DNA of 64,000 bases from Collinsella sp. Its GTDB lineage: Bacteria > Actinomycetota > Coriobacteriia > Coriobacteriales > Coriobacteriaceae. Each line of letters starts with the position of its first letter. The first letter of the stretch is position 1. The DNA lies in contig DXMU01000002.1 in the NCBI GenBank assembly GCA_019414025.1, positions 48,065-112,064 of the forward strand, read 5' to 3'. Made by a program: the position numbers and the translations under genes. Below the pieces are notes generated by a model, which ran no database searches, was not told where the DNA came from, and was given only the letters and a program-made list of their open reading frames with translations. This document shows, in pieces, positions 8,065 to 19,500 of the stretch.

Positions 8065-9924
8065 TCACTGGGCGAATTGGCTGCGGTAGAGTTCGGCGTA
8101 GAAGCCGCCTGCCACTAGCAGCTCGTCGTGCGTGCCGCGCTCGATAATCTCGCCGTCGCGCATCACCAGAATGCAGTCGGCGTTGCGGATGGTGCTCAGG
8201 CGGTGCGCCACGACAAAGCTTGTGCGACCGGCCATGAGCTCGTCGAATGCCGCCTGCACCTGCAGCTCGGTGCGGGTATCGATGCTCGAGGTCGCCTCGT
8301 CCAGCAGCAAGATAGCCGGGTCGGTGAGCATGACGCGCGCGATGCACAGCAGCTGTTTTTGACCCTGGCTAAACGTGCCGCCGTCCTCGCCGATGACCGT
8401 ATCGTAGCCGCCTGGCAGCTGCACGATAAACTTGTGCGCATGCGCGCGCTTGGCAGCTTCGATAACCTGCTCGCGCGTGGCGTCAGGACAGCCGTAGGCG
8501 ATGTTTTCCGCCACCGTGCCCTCGAACAGCCAAGTGTCCTGCAGCACCATGCCAAAGGCACGGCGCAGGCTTGCGCGCGTGTAGTCACGCGAGGAACGGC
8601 CATCGACCGCAATGCGACCGGCATCGATATCGTAAAACCGCAGCAGCAAGTTGATGAGCGTCGTCTTGCCGCAGCCCGTGGGGCCGACCAGGGCAAAGCG
8701 CATGCCGGGTTTGGCGTCAATGCAAATGTCCTGCAGCAGCTTGCGGTCGGGCACGTAGCTAAAGTCCACATGCTCAAAGGCGACCTCGCCCTGCGGGGCG
8801 GCAAGCTCCGCGGCATCCGTCGCATCGGGCTCCTGCTCGCGCGCATCGAGCAGCGCAAACATGCGGCGCGCCGAGGCGTACGCGGTCTGGATCTGCGTAA
8901 TGACGTTGGTGACCTCGTTGAACGGCTTGGTGTACTGGTTGGCGTAGGACAGGAAGATCTGCACGCCGCCCACCGTGAGCGCCGCAGGCACGCCCGTGAT
9001 CACGCCCACGCAGCCGATCACAGCGACCACGGCATAGATGATGTTGTTGATAAAGCGCGTGCCGGGGTTGGAGAGCGAACCCATAAACTGCGCGCGCTCG
9101 CCCGCGGTGTAAAGCTCGGCATTGAGGGCATCGAAGCGCTGCTGGGCGTTGGGACCATAGGCAAAGGCGTCGACAAGCTTTTGCTCGCCTACGTACTCCT
9201 CGATATGACCACCGAGCTGCCCTTGAATACGCTGCTGTGCCGTAAAGCTTTTGTTGGAGAGCTTGGCAATAGCACCGGCTGCAAAAATGGAAAGCGGCGT
9301 GACGAGCACCACCACGAGCGTCATGGTCAGGTTGATGGAAAGCATAAACGCGAGCGTGCCCACGATGGTAATAACACCGGTGAAGAGCTGCGTGAAGCCC
9401 TGCAGCAGACCGTCGCCCACCTGATCGACGTCGTTGACCACGCGGCTCATAAGGTCGCCGTGGGCGTGACTGTCGATAAAGCTGAGCGGCATATGGCTGA
9501 GCTTGTCGCTCGCCTCCACGCGCATGTCGCGCACCGTTTCGTAGGACAGGCGGTTGACGCAATAGCCCTGCAGCCACTGGAAGGCCGCAGCACCTACAAC
9601 GACGAGCGCGAGTTTGGTAACGAGCGGCAGCAGCGCGTCGAAGTCCACCTGCCCGGCGGCGACGATAAGGTCGATGCCCTCGCCAATGAGGATGGGCGTG
9701 TAGAGCTGCAAGACCACCGAGACGGCGGCACTCAAAAACGATGCCGCAAACGAGACGCGGTGCGGGCGAACATAGCCCAGCAGGCGGCGGGTCACCGCAC
9801 CCACGGGATAGCGCTCGGGATCGCCGGGCTGGCGCGGACCGTCGCCCAGATCGTTGAGGTTATCGTTACCGGACACGTTGGCCGTCATCGTGGCGACCGA
9901 ACCGGAGGAAGTGTACGGATTCAT
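8065..9924 (-). CDS. ABC exporter half-transporter (catalytic subunit)
   Basis: 619 residues: an N-terminal six-helix exporter domain (about 45-330) and a nucleotide-binding domain (about 370-610). Walker A is GPTGCGKTT, the signature is the variant FSQGQKQ, Walker B is AILLLDEATSSID with the catalytic glutamate, and the switch is VAHRLST. The ATG lies directly after the stop of the partner gene (TAAATG), so the two are translationally coupled. The partner has a degenerate Walker B, so the pair should form a heterodimer with one active ATP site, like LmrCD or TM287/288. The substrate is unknown; drug or lipid export is usual for the family. Confidence 0.9.
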   Translation of the reverse strand: MNPYTSSGSVATMTANVSGNDNLNDLGDGPRQPGDPERYPVGAVTRRLLGYVRPHRVSFAASFLSAAVSVVLQLYTPILIGEGIDLIVAAGQVDFDALLPLVTKLALVVVGAAAFQWLQGYCVNRLSYETVRDMRVEASDKLSHMPLSFIDSHAHGDLMSRVVNDVDQVGDGLLQGFTQLFTGVITIVGTLAFMLSINLTMTLVVVLVTPLSIFAAGAIAKLSNKSFTAQQRIQGQLGGHIEEYVGEQKLVDAFAYGPNAQQRFDALNAELYTAGERAQFMGSLSNPGTRFINNIIYAVVAVIGCVGVITGVPAALTVGGVQIFLSYANQYTKPFNEVTNVITQIQTAYASARRMFALLDAREQEPDATDAAELAAPQGEVAFEHVDFSYVPDRKLLQDICIDAKPGMRFALVGPTGCGKTTLINLLLRFYDIDAGRIAVDGRSSRDYTRASLRRAFGMVLQDTWLFEGTVAENIAYGCPDATREQVIEAAKRAHAHKFIVQLPGGYDTVIGEDGGTFSQGQKQLLCIARVMLTDPAILLLDEATSSIDTRTELQVQAAFDELMAGRTSFVVAHRLSTIRNADCILVMRDGEIIERGTHDELLVAGGFYAELYRSQFAQ

Positions 9925-11769
9925 TTAGCAGCCCTCCTTTGCGCAGGCGGATGCGGGGGCGGTCGGAGCGGACGCGGGCGTCGTGCTCCCCTGCTGGCCC
10001 TCGAGTTCCTCGCGGCGCAGCTGCGACTGGCAAATCTCGCGATAGAGCTGGCAGGTCGTGTACAGCTCATCGTGCGTGCCCAGGCCCGCAACCGAGCCGT
10101 GGTCGAGTACGCAGATCATATCGGCGTCGCGCACGGTCGAGACGCGCTGGCTCACGATCACCGTGGTCAGTGGGAGCCCGCCCGCGGCGGCACCGCGTAC
10201 GCTGCGCTCGCGGATGGCGTGGCGAAGCGCCGCGTCGGTCTTAAAGTCGAGCGCCGAGGCGGAGTCATCCATAATCAGGATTTGCGGCGAGCCCACCAGA
10301 GCGCGCGCAATGGTCAGGCGCTGGCGCTGGCCACCGCTAAAGTTCTTGCCGCCCGCCTCGACCGGGGCGTCGAGCCCCTGCTGCTTGTTACGCACGAACT
10401 CGCTGGCCTGCGCCATATCGAGCGCCGCCCAGAGCTCCTCGTCGGTCGCCGACTCGTCACGCCAGGTCAGGTTGCCGCGGATCGTGCCGCTCACCAGCGA
10501 CGCGCGTTGCGGGACGGTCGCGACCACATGGCGCAGCTGATCGAGCGGCCAGGCACGCACGTCGGAGCCCATCACGCTCACGCTGCCGGTGCTCGCATCG
10601 TACAGGCGCGAGATAAGCGAGGCGAGTGTGGACTTGCCGCTGCCCGTGCCGCCGATAATGCCGAGCGTCTTGCCCAGTGGGAGTTCCAGCGTCACATCGT
10701 TGACGGCATTTGCCGCGCCCGCGCCAAAGGAGAAGCTCGCATGGTCAAAGCTCAGCGCGGGAACTGGGGCGGCATTGCCCGGCTTGGGCAGCGCGACCGG
10801 CTGGTTGCCCTCGTCGGTGATGCTCGGCTCGCAATTGAGCACCTCGTTGATACGCGAAGCGCTCGCGCTTGCCTTGGTAAAGACCACAACCAGGTTGGCG
10901 ACGTACACGATGGAGGTCAGGGTCTGCGTCATGTAGTTCACAAACGCCATGACCTGGCCCTGCGTGAGCTCGCCCATGTTGACCTGGATGCCGCCCACCC
11001 ACAGGATGGCACACACGCCCAGGTTCATCACAAGAAACGTGACGGGGTTGAGAATCGACGAGAGCTTGCCCACCGCGATGGCAGTATTGGCCTGGTCATC
11101 GGCGGCTTGGGCAAAACGCTCGCGCTCGTGGTCTTCGCGCACAAACGCACGGACCACGCGAGCGCCCGAAAGGCCTTCGCGGCAGATAAGCGCGATGCGG
11201 TCGAGCTTTGCCTGCAGCTGCTTGTAGTACGGAATGCAGCGCGCCATGACAAACCAAAACACCAGGCCGATAGCGGGCGTGCAGATCAAAAAGATGATGC
11301 CGAGCTTAAGGTCGATGGCAAGGGCCGCGCACATGGAGCCCACCGCCAAGAAGGGCCAGCGGATGAGCATGCGTACGCCCAGCGCCACAGCGAGCTGCAC
11401 CTGGTTAACGTCGTTGGTGATGCGGGTGATGAGCGACGGCGTGCCGAAGCAGTCGAGCTCGGCGTAACTCAGCTTGTTGATGTGCTGGTAGAGCGCGCCG
11501 CGAATGTCGGTGCCCATGCCCTGCGAGGTGAGCGCCGCCATCTTTTGGCAGACGAGCGTAAACGAGATGCCAAACACAGCCATGGCGCCAAGTACCATGC
11601 CGTAGTGGATAACGGCGTCCACATCGTGCGCCCCAATGCCTTTATCGATCATCTGGGCAATCACCAGCGGCGTCAGCAGGTCAAAAATCACTTCGATCAG
11701 CTTGCACGCAGGGCCAATCACCATATACCGGCGAAACTTGCCACCAAAACGCCTGAGCAGCTCAATCAT
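9925..11769 (-). CDS. ABC exporter half-transporter (degenerate-site subunit)
   Basis: 614 residues from ATG 11769, which has GGGGAG 8 nt upstream; the frame extends to a TTG at 11802 but lacks a better ribosome site there. An N-terminal membrane domain (about 15-310) is followed by a nucleotide-binding domain with Walker A GGTGSGKST, signature FSGGQRQ and Walker B QILIMDDSASALD. In the last, aspartate replaces the catalytic glutamate. This is the usual feature of the non-catalytic member of heterodimeric exporters. The C-terminus has a 35-residue Ala/Pro/Thr tail. It is the first gene of a two-gene operon with the 8065-9924 gene. Confidence 0.9.
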   Translation of the reverse strand: MIELLRRFGGKFRRYMVIGPACKLIEVIFDLLTPLVIAQMIDKGIGAHDVDAVIHYGMVLGAMAVFGISFTLVCQKMAALTSQGMGTDIRGALYQHINKLSYAELDCFGTPSLITRITNDVNQVQLAVALGVRMLIRWPFLAVGSMCAALAIDLKLGIIFLICTPAIGLVFWFVMARCIPYYKQLQAKLDRIALICREGLSGARVVRAFVREDHERERFAQAADDQANTAIAVGKLSSILNPVTFLVMNLGVCAILWVGGIQVNMGELTQGQVMAFVNYMTQTLTSIVYVANLVVVFTKASASASRINEVLNCEPSITDEGNQPVALPKPGNAAPVPALSFDHASFSFGAGAANAVNDVTLELPLGKTLGIIGGTGSGKSTLASLISRLYDASTGSVSVMGSDVRAWPLDQLRHVVATVPQRASLVSGTIRGNLTWRDESATDEELWAALDMAQASEFVRNKQQGLDAPVEAGGKNFSGGQRQRLTIARALVGSPQILIMDDSASALDFKTDAALRHAIRERSVRGAAAGGLPLTTVIVSQRVSTVRDADMICVLDHGSVAGLGTHDELYTTCQLYREICQSQLRREELEGQQGSTTPASAPTAPASACAKEGC

Positions 11770-11922
11770 AAAAAGGCGCTCCCCATCATCATTCACACTC
11801 AATTCGAACCATGATAGTACGGTGAGCCCAAAAGAAGCGTAAACAACTCGTCATTTCTAATGGGATTCGGTTTCCAGAGAAGCGGAGGGGTGCGCATGCC
11901 CGGTCAGCGGCGCGCCAATCGC

Positions 11923-11932
11923 TTGGTATACT
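11923..11932 (+). promoter_or_regulatory. extended -10 promoter before LANTG surface protein
   Basis: TTGGTATACT contains a TATACT -10 box with an upstream TG. It predicts a start near 11939 and a 44-nt leader. No good -35 is visible. Confidence 0.4.
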
Positions 11933-11982
11933 TACAGTAGCGCTACCAGCCGAGCCGCCGACCCTTGAAATGAGGTGCCGAG

Positions 11983-12974
11983 ATGAACGACATTCTCGCA
12001 AGAAGAGCAAGACGAGCAACTGTGGGCATCGCCCTTTCCGCGGCGCTTGTCGCGGGAATCGCCCCCCCCCCGTAACGGCGATCGCGGCAGAAACCAGTTC
12101 CCCCACCGGTGCAGTTGCCTTGCAGACGGAAGATGCGGCCGCCGCAAAAGAAAAAGCGTATGCAGCCATGCAGGAAGCGCTCAAAACCCTCGAGGCCGCA
12201 AAAGACGCCGCAAGTCCCGGGAAACTTGCGGTAATCGATGATGACATTGCCGCTTTTCAAGAGATCCACGACATGGTGGTGACGGAAGCCGCCAAATGGA
12301 GGAAACCCCTTCCCGCCATGCAAGCGAACGTCGATGCAGCCCAAGCCAAATACGATGAGGCCCACAACCGGACAAGCGGCCTTCAGGCAGAATTAGATAA
12401 GGTACTCAAGGAGCTCGGCGACGAGGCGCCCAGCACAGCTATTAAGGAGCATATTAAGCAGCTGCGCAGTGAGATCATGGCGGCAGAAAGGCGAGAAGAA
12501 TCTTGTGAAGATGATCTTCACCGCTACCAACGCCGGCTCGAAAGCCAGGAAAAACAGGTTCAGTATTTCGAAAGTGAGGCAAAGGAAGCTAAAGCCCACA
12601 TCGACGAGGACATAGCCAAGCGAAATGCGCTCCTTAGCAATTTGGAAAAGGCGCAAGCGGCCTATGACGACGCCTGCAAAGCATACGAAGAGGCAAAGGC
12701 CGCAGCAGACAAGGCCACCTCGCCCGAGATAACGAAACCCGCCGAGACGACAAAACCCTCCAGCTCAGCGCAGCCGGCCGAAACGGCACAGCCCGCCAGC
12801 TCGCCCGCGACCGGCAAATACGCTCCATCGAGCTCCACCAAGCAAGCAAATGCAGACGGCAAGCTTGCGAATACGGGCGACACGACGCCTAGTGCAATCG
12901 TACTCGCAGGAATCGCCGCCGCAGGGTTCGGAATAACCGCCACAGCTACACGCCGCATCAAGAACTCAAAATAG
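11983..12974 (+). CDS. LANTG sortase-anchored coiled-coil surface protein, out of frame at a poly-C tract
   Basis: ATG 11983 has GAGGTG ahead of it and encodes a typical signal peptide (MNDILARRARRATVGIALS, then AALVAGIA). The frame then enters ten C and stops at TAA 12073. The rest of the protein is in another frame, open to 12974: 'VTAIAAETSS', a long helical Ala/Glu/Lys-rich coiled coil (to about residue 250), a Ser/Pro/Thr linker, and a C-terminal sorting signal with LANTGD, a hydrophobic segment and a basic tail (RRIKNSK). Eleven or eight C would join the two into about 330 residues. A start at ATG 11970 keeps the downstream frame but encodes no signal peptide. Either the gene is phase-variable and off here, or the tract length is a sequencing error. 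Confidence 0.75.
12062..12071 (+). repeat. poly-C(10) inside signal peptide codons
   Basis: Ten C directly follow codon Ala-26 of the LANTG protein. With ten, the frame ends at TAA 12073-12075. One more or two fewer C restores a continuous signal peptide and mature protein. Confidence 0.9.
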
Positions 12975-13024
12975 CCGACAGAGCATTCTGCCTTCACCAA
13001 TCCACAAGCCCAGAGACAAAAAGA

Positions 13025-13060
13025 GGCCCGTTTCCCCAACCCAGGGAAACGGGCCCCTTT
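13025..13060 (+). terminator. terminator after LANTG protein
   Basis: Stem GGCCCGTTTCCC / GGGAAACGGGCC followed by CCTTTACTT, 50 bp after the stop codon. Confidence 0.75.
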
Positions 13061-13200
13061 ACTTGAAAAAACAGATGGTAATGCCACTGTCTCTTGAAGC
13101 ACATCGCCACCGCGCTCCAAACAACGCCAACGAGCAGCATTCCTTAAGGGATAGATTTAATTAGGCTAACGCGCCTTTACGGGTGATTTTTGGACGAAGT

Positions 13201-13295
13201 GGTCCCGGTGCCGGCGGGCTGTTTGGTAGTCGAGCGATCCCGCAGGCAAAGCCGAGGACCAGCGAGACACCAAACAGCCCGCCGGCACCGGGACC
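13201..13295. repeat. perfect 27-bp inverted repeat beside the SRP RNA gene
   Basis: 13201-13227 and 13269-13295 are exact reverse complements (27 of 27, starting GGTCCCGGTGCCGG), separated by 41 nt. On the minus strand the element lies 28 bp past the SRP RNA 3' end. It lacks a T-run, so it is not an ordinary terminator. Confidence 0.85.
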
Positions 13296-13322
13296 GCATC
13301 GCGGCACCAAAAAAGCGCCCGT

Positions 13323-13425
13323 GCGCTCGATGGATTCGGATGCCCGACAGAGGCTCCTTATGGCTGCTTCCTTCCGGACCTGACCAGATTCGGAACATGT
13401 CGTCATCCGAACCCATCGAACGCGC
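13323..13425 (-). ncRNA. ffs: signal recognition particle RNA (4.5S type)
   Basis: The minus strand carries the universal SRP RNA core GGTCAGGTCCGGAAGGAAGC. It is flanked by long complementary arms (GCGCGTTCGATGGGTTCGGATG at the 5' side, CATCCGAATCCATCGAGCGC at the 3' side), giving a single hairpin of about 103 nt. This is the short bacterial form without an Alu domain. Ends are set by the stem and may be off by a few bases. It binds Ffh to target membrane and secreted proteins. Confidence 0.93.
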
Positions 13426-13513
13426 TAGGCGCTCGGTATATCTTACCTGCTCCCGCCCGCCACGGCAAGTGGGGCGAACCCATCGGATGGATTCGCCCCA
13501 CTCGTCCATATCG

Positions 13514-16500
13514 CTAGCGGTGCCTGCGGTACAGGACCGCGCCGCCCGCTGCGGTCAGCGCGCCGATGCCGGCCATGGCGCCGAGCGCCTCAAGCGGCAG
13601 GCTGCGGTCGCCGGTGTCGGGCATACCGCCCTTGGAGCCGTCACCGCTAGCGCCGCTGCCGGAGCCGTTATCTGAACCGCCGCCCGAGCCGCCGCCCGGC
13701 GTGCCGGGGTTCTCGGGGGTGCCGGGGGTGCCGGGCTCCTCGGCGTAGCTGTTGGTGAAGACCGGCGGCAGGTTGGCGTCGCCCTCGTAGGAAACCTTCG
13801 CCGACAAATAGCCCGTCCTGGTGCCGTCTGCCGCCTCGTCGCTCACCGTGACGACGATCTTGTGCACCGCCTTGTCGTAGGTCACGTGCGCCTGGCCGTC
13901 GTCGACCTCGCTCACCGTGAAGGTGTAGGTGCCGGCCTGCTTGAAGGTCAGCGCATCGAACGTGACGCTGCCATCGGCGGCATTCTTGGCGGTCGACATG
14001 ACCTTGCCGTCCCGGCTCTTGAGCTCAAAGCTAAACTGGCCCGCCTTGAGCTCGGCGCCCTTGAGCACCTTGGCGGCGCCCAGTTTGAGGGTGACGGGTG
14101 CGGCCTCGTAGCCGTTGGTAAAGGTCACCGAGGTGTCGCCCACGGCATTGCCCTCGGCATCCGCCAGCTCGTGCTTGACGGCGAGCGTGCCGTTACCGGC
14201 ATCGGTGACCGTCGTGCGCACGCGGTACGTCGTCTTGTCGTACGTCACGCCGCCCGCCGTGCCGGCGACCTCGCGCAGCTCGTAGCTGTGCGTGCCGGGC
14301 GCGGTGTAGGTGACGGGGCTGAGCTCGACCGTTCCGTCGGCGGCGTTCTTGCCCGTCGCCGCGACGCTCTCGCTGCCGTCGGCGGCAATCTCGACCAGCT
14401 GGAACTCGAACTCGCCCGCGGCCAGGCCACGGCCCTCGAGCTTCTTGCTCACCTTGATCTGGTCGGTGACGGAGCTCGGCGTCGGGCTCACGACGTAAGT
14501 GTTGGTGAACTCGAACGCGCCCTTGCCCTCGGGCGTGCCCTCTGCGGGCAGGACCTTCGCGACAAGCGTGCCCGCGGCGGTGTCCTCGACCACCCTGACC
14601 GTGAAGGTCCTGGTCGCCGTCGCGTCGTTGGCCACGCCGTCGACCGAGCCGGACTCGCTCACCCGGTAGGCGAACGTCTTGGTGCGCAGGCCGTCGCCGT
14701 CGATCTCGACGCCATCGAGATCGCTCGGCTGCTTGAACGTGACGCGGCCCAGCACGACATTGCCGGCGGCATCGTTGGTCGCCTCGGTCACCGTCTTGCC
14801 GGAGGCGTCGACCGGTGCGGGCGCGCCGTCCAGCGGCTCGATCTTAAAGGTGTACCTGCCCGCGATGTCAGCCTGCGTGAGGCCGAGTCCGGCCTGGCCG
14901 AGCGCCAGCGTCTTGGTACCCGCGATGTCGACCGTCGCCTCGCCGGCGCTATAGCCGTTCACAAACGACAGCGTGCCGTCGGAGCCCTCGGGGTAGGTCA
15001 CGGCCACATCCAGCCCGCCCTTGCCGTTATCGGTCACCTTGACCGTGATGCCGAAGCTCGACGTGGCCGCCGTCACGCCCGCAGGCAGCCGGTCCGTACC
15101 GTCCTCGGAAACGGTATAGGGAATGACCCAGGAGCCGTCGGCGGCCCTGGTGGCGATGCCGTCCGCCACCATCTGCTTAAGCGAGTCGGTGGTGTAGGCG
15201 ATGGGCGAGAACGCGAGCCCCGCGGCCACGCCGTCGCCGGAGGCCCGGTTGGTCGCGGTCGCGACCACGTTGCCCCGGGCATCGCGGACGGAGAACGAGA
15301 ACTCGCCCGCCGCCGCGGCGCGGCCCGTCAGCGTCTTGATGGCGTTGATAGCCGCGCCGCCCTCGCCGCCGAGCGTTCCGGTGGCCTCGTAGGAGTTCTG
15401 GAACGCGACCGTCACGGGCGCGGGCGCCGCCGTGACGTCATTCGCTGTGGAGACCTCGCTGCGGGCGACCTCGAAGCCGTCCTTGGCAACTGTGGTCGTG
15501 ACCGTAAGCTTGCCCGTCGCGGTATCGTAGGCGAGCGCGATGGTCACCGTGCGCGGCGCGGTGTCGTTGGTGTAGCCCTCGCCGCCGAGCTTGGTCTCGG
15601 TGACGGTGAAGCGGTAGGTCTTGCCCGCGTCGGCGTCGGTGAACTTCACGTCGCTGCCCGAAGCACCGCCGATGAGGTCGACCAGGTCGGCCTTCCCATC
15701 GTCAGCCGCGGCCACGGCGTAGGCGTCCTTGCCGGTCTTGAGGCCGAGCTTGGCGGCCGTCTCGGCGTCGGCGGTCACGGTGAAGGCGAACTGTCCCGCC
15801 CCCATGGCGCGGCCGGAGAGCGTCTTGGACAGGCGCACGCCCGCGCGGGCCGAGTAGTCGAGCTCGGTCGTGTAGGTGTTGACGAAGTCGCCGCCGCTCA
15901 CCTCCGCGATCGCGGGCGTCGAGGCCGTGAGGTTGCCGGAGCCGTCGTCGGTCACGGTCACCGTCATCGTGGCGACGTGGCCATCGTAGGCCACACCGGC
16001 GATGGCGGAGCCGTCATCGGGCCTGGCCTCGCGCACCGTGTAGGTGAAGGTCTTGGCGCGCACGCGCTTGCCGCCGACCTCGGCGAACCCGGCGTCCTTG
16101 ATGTCGTCGAGCGTGTAGCGGATGGGGCCGAAGTCGAAGGCGACCCTATCGCCCGCCTTGGTTCCGGCGGCCGTCACACTGACGGTCTTGGAGCCGTCGG
16201 CAGAGCCCTCGGGCATGGGCGCGCCGTCCTTGCCCGCGAGCGCGAACTGGAAGCTGTCGCCCTCCGCCCAGTCGCGACCCTTGAGCGTCTTGGTGAAGAG
16301 TCCCGCGGTGGAGACGTCCCTGCCCTCGGTGGCCGTTCCGTACGTATTGGTGAACGCTGCGAGCGCGTCGTCCTCGGTCACGGTGCCTTCGGCCTTGGAG
16401 CCGTCAGCCTCGTTGACCGCGGTCGTGTAGCCCTCGGCGGCGTCCTCGGTCACGGTGTAGTGCGCGCCCACGGGCAGGCCGGTGATGGCCTTCTCCCCGC

Positions 16501-19500
16501 CGTCCCTGAGCTTGAAGGTCGCCTTGCCGTCCGTGAAGGTCACGGCGTGCTCGCCCTTGCCGAAGGTGCCGGAGACGGGCTCGCCGTCCCCGTCGGCCAG
16601 CGCGACCGTGAAGCCGAACTCGCGCTGGCTGTCGCCGCCGACGACCGTCTTCTTGACGGTGAGGCTGCCCTCGCGGGGTACGCTGTTGTGGGTCGTGTTG
16701 GTCTGCGACTCGTTCTCGCCCACCTTGACCGTTGCGGTGTTGGCGATGTCGTCGACCACGGCGGCTTCGGCGGAGACCTTCACGTCAAAGCTGAGCGTGC
16801 CCGTGGCGCCCGCAGCCTGCTCGCCGAGCGACCAGGTAAGGGTGCGCGTCGCGGCGTCGTAGGCGGCACCGTCGGCAGAGCCCTCAACATAGTTAACGCC
16901 CTTGGGCAGGACATCGCTCACCGTCACGTCGGCCGCCTGCGCGGCGCCCCTGTCGTCGACGCTGTTATTGGCCCAGCCGATGGTATAGGTGAGGGTATCG
17001 CCCACGCCCACCGGTTTGCCATCCACATCGACCTTGGCGCCCGAGGCGTCCGCCTTGGTGACGGTCTTGGTGTTGTCGTGCGGCGTGAAGGTGTTGGTGA
17101 AAGTCTTCTTGCCCCGCTCGTTGGAGATCTCGGCCTTAAGGCCGGCGCCAGTCTGAGTCACCGTGATGTCGAAGGTGTAGGCGTGCGCATCGTCCTCAAT
17201 CAGGACATCGCCGCTTGCTTTCTCGGTCACGGTCGCGTGGTAGGTGCCCAGATTGGTGAAGCTGAGCTCGCCAAAGGAAACCTTGCCGTCCTTGTCATTC
17301 TTCGCCTCGATTGGGTAGCCCTCGAGAACATTGCCCGCACCGTCGGTGAGGGAGAGCTCAAAGACGAACTCCCCCTTCTGAAGGCCGGGCTTGCGGCCGC
17401 CCGCGAGCACCTTGGTGAGCTCGGAGACGGACGCCGTGGCGGGGGCGGGGTCGAAGGTGTTGGTGAAGGCGGCGAAGGAGACCTGGTCTGCCGCGATGGA
17501 GCCCTCGGCCTTGGAGCCCTCGGCTCCGTTCACCGCAGCCTTGTAGCCAGCGGCGGCGCGCTCGGTCACCGTGTAGGCAGTTCCCGCGGGCAGCCCCGTG
17601 ATCCTCGCCGTCTGGCCATCTTTGAGCTTGAGGGTCGCCTTGCCGTCCTCGAACGTCGCGTCACCGTAGGTGCCGGACACTTTGCGGCCCATGGCATCGG
17701 TGGCCTCAACCACAAACTTAAATATCTTGTCCGCGTCGACCGCCAGGCCCTCGCGCGCCACGACGGTCTTGGAGACGTCGAGCTCGCCCGTCTTCACAGT
17801 GTTGGTCACGGTGAAGCCGTCCTTGGCGTCGCCGGTGGCCTTAGAGCTGTAGCCCTCGACGGGCACCTCGGCCACGGTGTAGCGGACCTCGGAGCCGGAC
17901 TCGGAGTACTTGGGCAGGCCCTCGAAGGAGCCCTTCCAGCCGTTGGACTCGTTCAGGGTGATCGAATCGATGACGGTATCGCCGTTCTTGAGATTTACTT
18001 TGACCTCATCAGGATGGGGAATCCTGGGGTTCTCCCAGACCTTTTTAATGGGAATGTCGATGTTCTCGGACTTACCGATGACGACACCGCCGTTGGCGCC
18101 GATGCCGCCTCCCAACGGCGCCATATTGCCAGAGATCGTCAGCGACGTCTGACCGCCGCCGAGGTTATACGCATCCTCGCTCATCACAGATTTAAGCGCG
18201 ACGTTCGGCGTGGCGTCGGTAAAGGACAGGGGCTCGCCGTTGTCACCACCGGGCGAGAATCGCGGGATTTCGGGGTTTGTTGCCGCATAAGTGCCTTCGG
18301 GGTTAAACAGCCCACCGTCTCTGTACCAGCTGACCTTTCCGCCGCCCGGAGCGCGGTTGGCCAAGGTCAGTTTGTATTTGGCGTCTTTGAAGCCGGTGAA
18401 GACAAAGTCGTCTCCCGCCTCACCAGCCGTGTTCCTGGCGATCAGGCCGCCGTCCTGGACGTAGACCTTGGCATCTCCGGTCGGGCAGAACCACATGCCG
18501 CCGCCCTGTTTATCCGCATGGTTATCAACAACGAGAGCGTTTTCGATATGGAGCGTACTATAGCCAAGATACTCGTTGCCTTCGCTATACACGCCGCCAC
18601 CCATGCTCCAAGCAGTATTGCCCTTGATCTCGCCCGCGCTGAGCGTGACGTCATTCGAATAGGTATAGACGCCTCCGCCGGCGGAAGCGGAGTTGCCAGA
18701 TATGGATCCGCCCTGCATGGTGAAAGCAGTATTCCCCTTTTCGCCGCCCTGGCAGCCCGGGTCAACCACACACACTCCGCCGCCTTTGCCTTTGCCCTTG
18801 CCAGACACAACGTTGTTCTTAATCTCTCCACCCGTCATGGTGAACTCGGCGTTGCCCTCAATATGAACTGCTCCGGAAGGATCGTAGGCCGCCTCCAGCC
18901 TACTGCTCCTGTTGCCGGAAATCTGGCCACCAGTCATCGTGAACTTGGCTCTTTGGTTTTCGCCCTTACCCTGGCCGTACGCAAGCACCGCACTGCCTCG
19001 ATAACCGTTGTTGCCCTCGATGCGGCCTCCGCTCATGTCAAAGCGAGCATCGCCCCACAAAATGACGCCAGAAGATGTAAGCCAATAGCAATTGGTGGCC
19101 CCGGTAACGACTCCGTTGTTACGGATAACGCCACCCCTCATAACTACATGAGCGCCACTGGACGCGCGAACGGCACCGCAATACGAATGGCGCAGCTCGC
19201 ACTGCTCGATAACGCCGCCCGTCATGGTAAGCGAGGCATTTTCTCCCGACACGTCGACGGCGCCCGCGTTATCACTGCTCGTGGTGCCGTCGTACACGAC
19301 GGCCTCGTCAGAGAGCACAACTGCTCCCCTGCTAGAAATAATGGCGCCCTTGTTGTAACGGCCTCTCAGGGACGCTTTCCCTGACAGCTCGAGGGACGCC
19401 CTCTCGGCAACATTGACCAATACAGAGACGCCACTTTTCTTTGCCAAGATGGTATAGGGCTTATCCGACGTGATCTTAATCATCTTCCCGGCAGGAATCG

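Noticed and set aside
8128..11814. 1228-codon open frame on the plus strand
   Set aside because: Antisense to both ABC exporter genes, His/Arg/Ala-rich, no family features.
13177..13509. 110-codon frame over the SRP RNA
   Set aside because: The region is explained by the conserved RNA core and its stem.
13862..19384. 1840-codon open frame on the plus strand
   Set aside because: Antisense to the adhesin gene; Arg/Gly/His-rich with no domain or signal. Expected from GC-rich third positions and repeats on the other strand.
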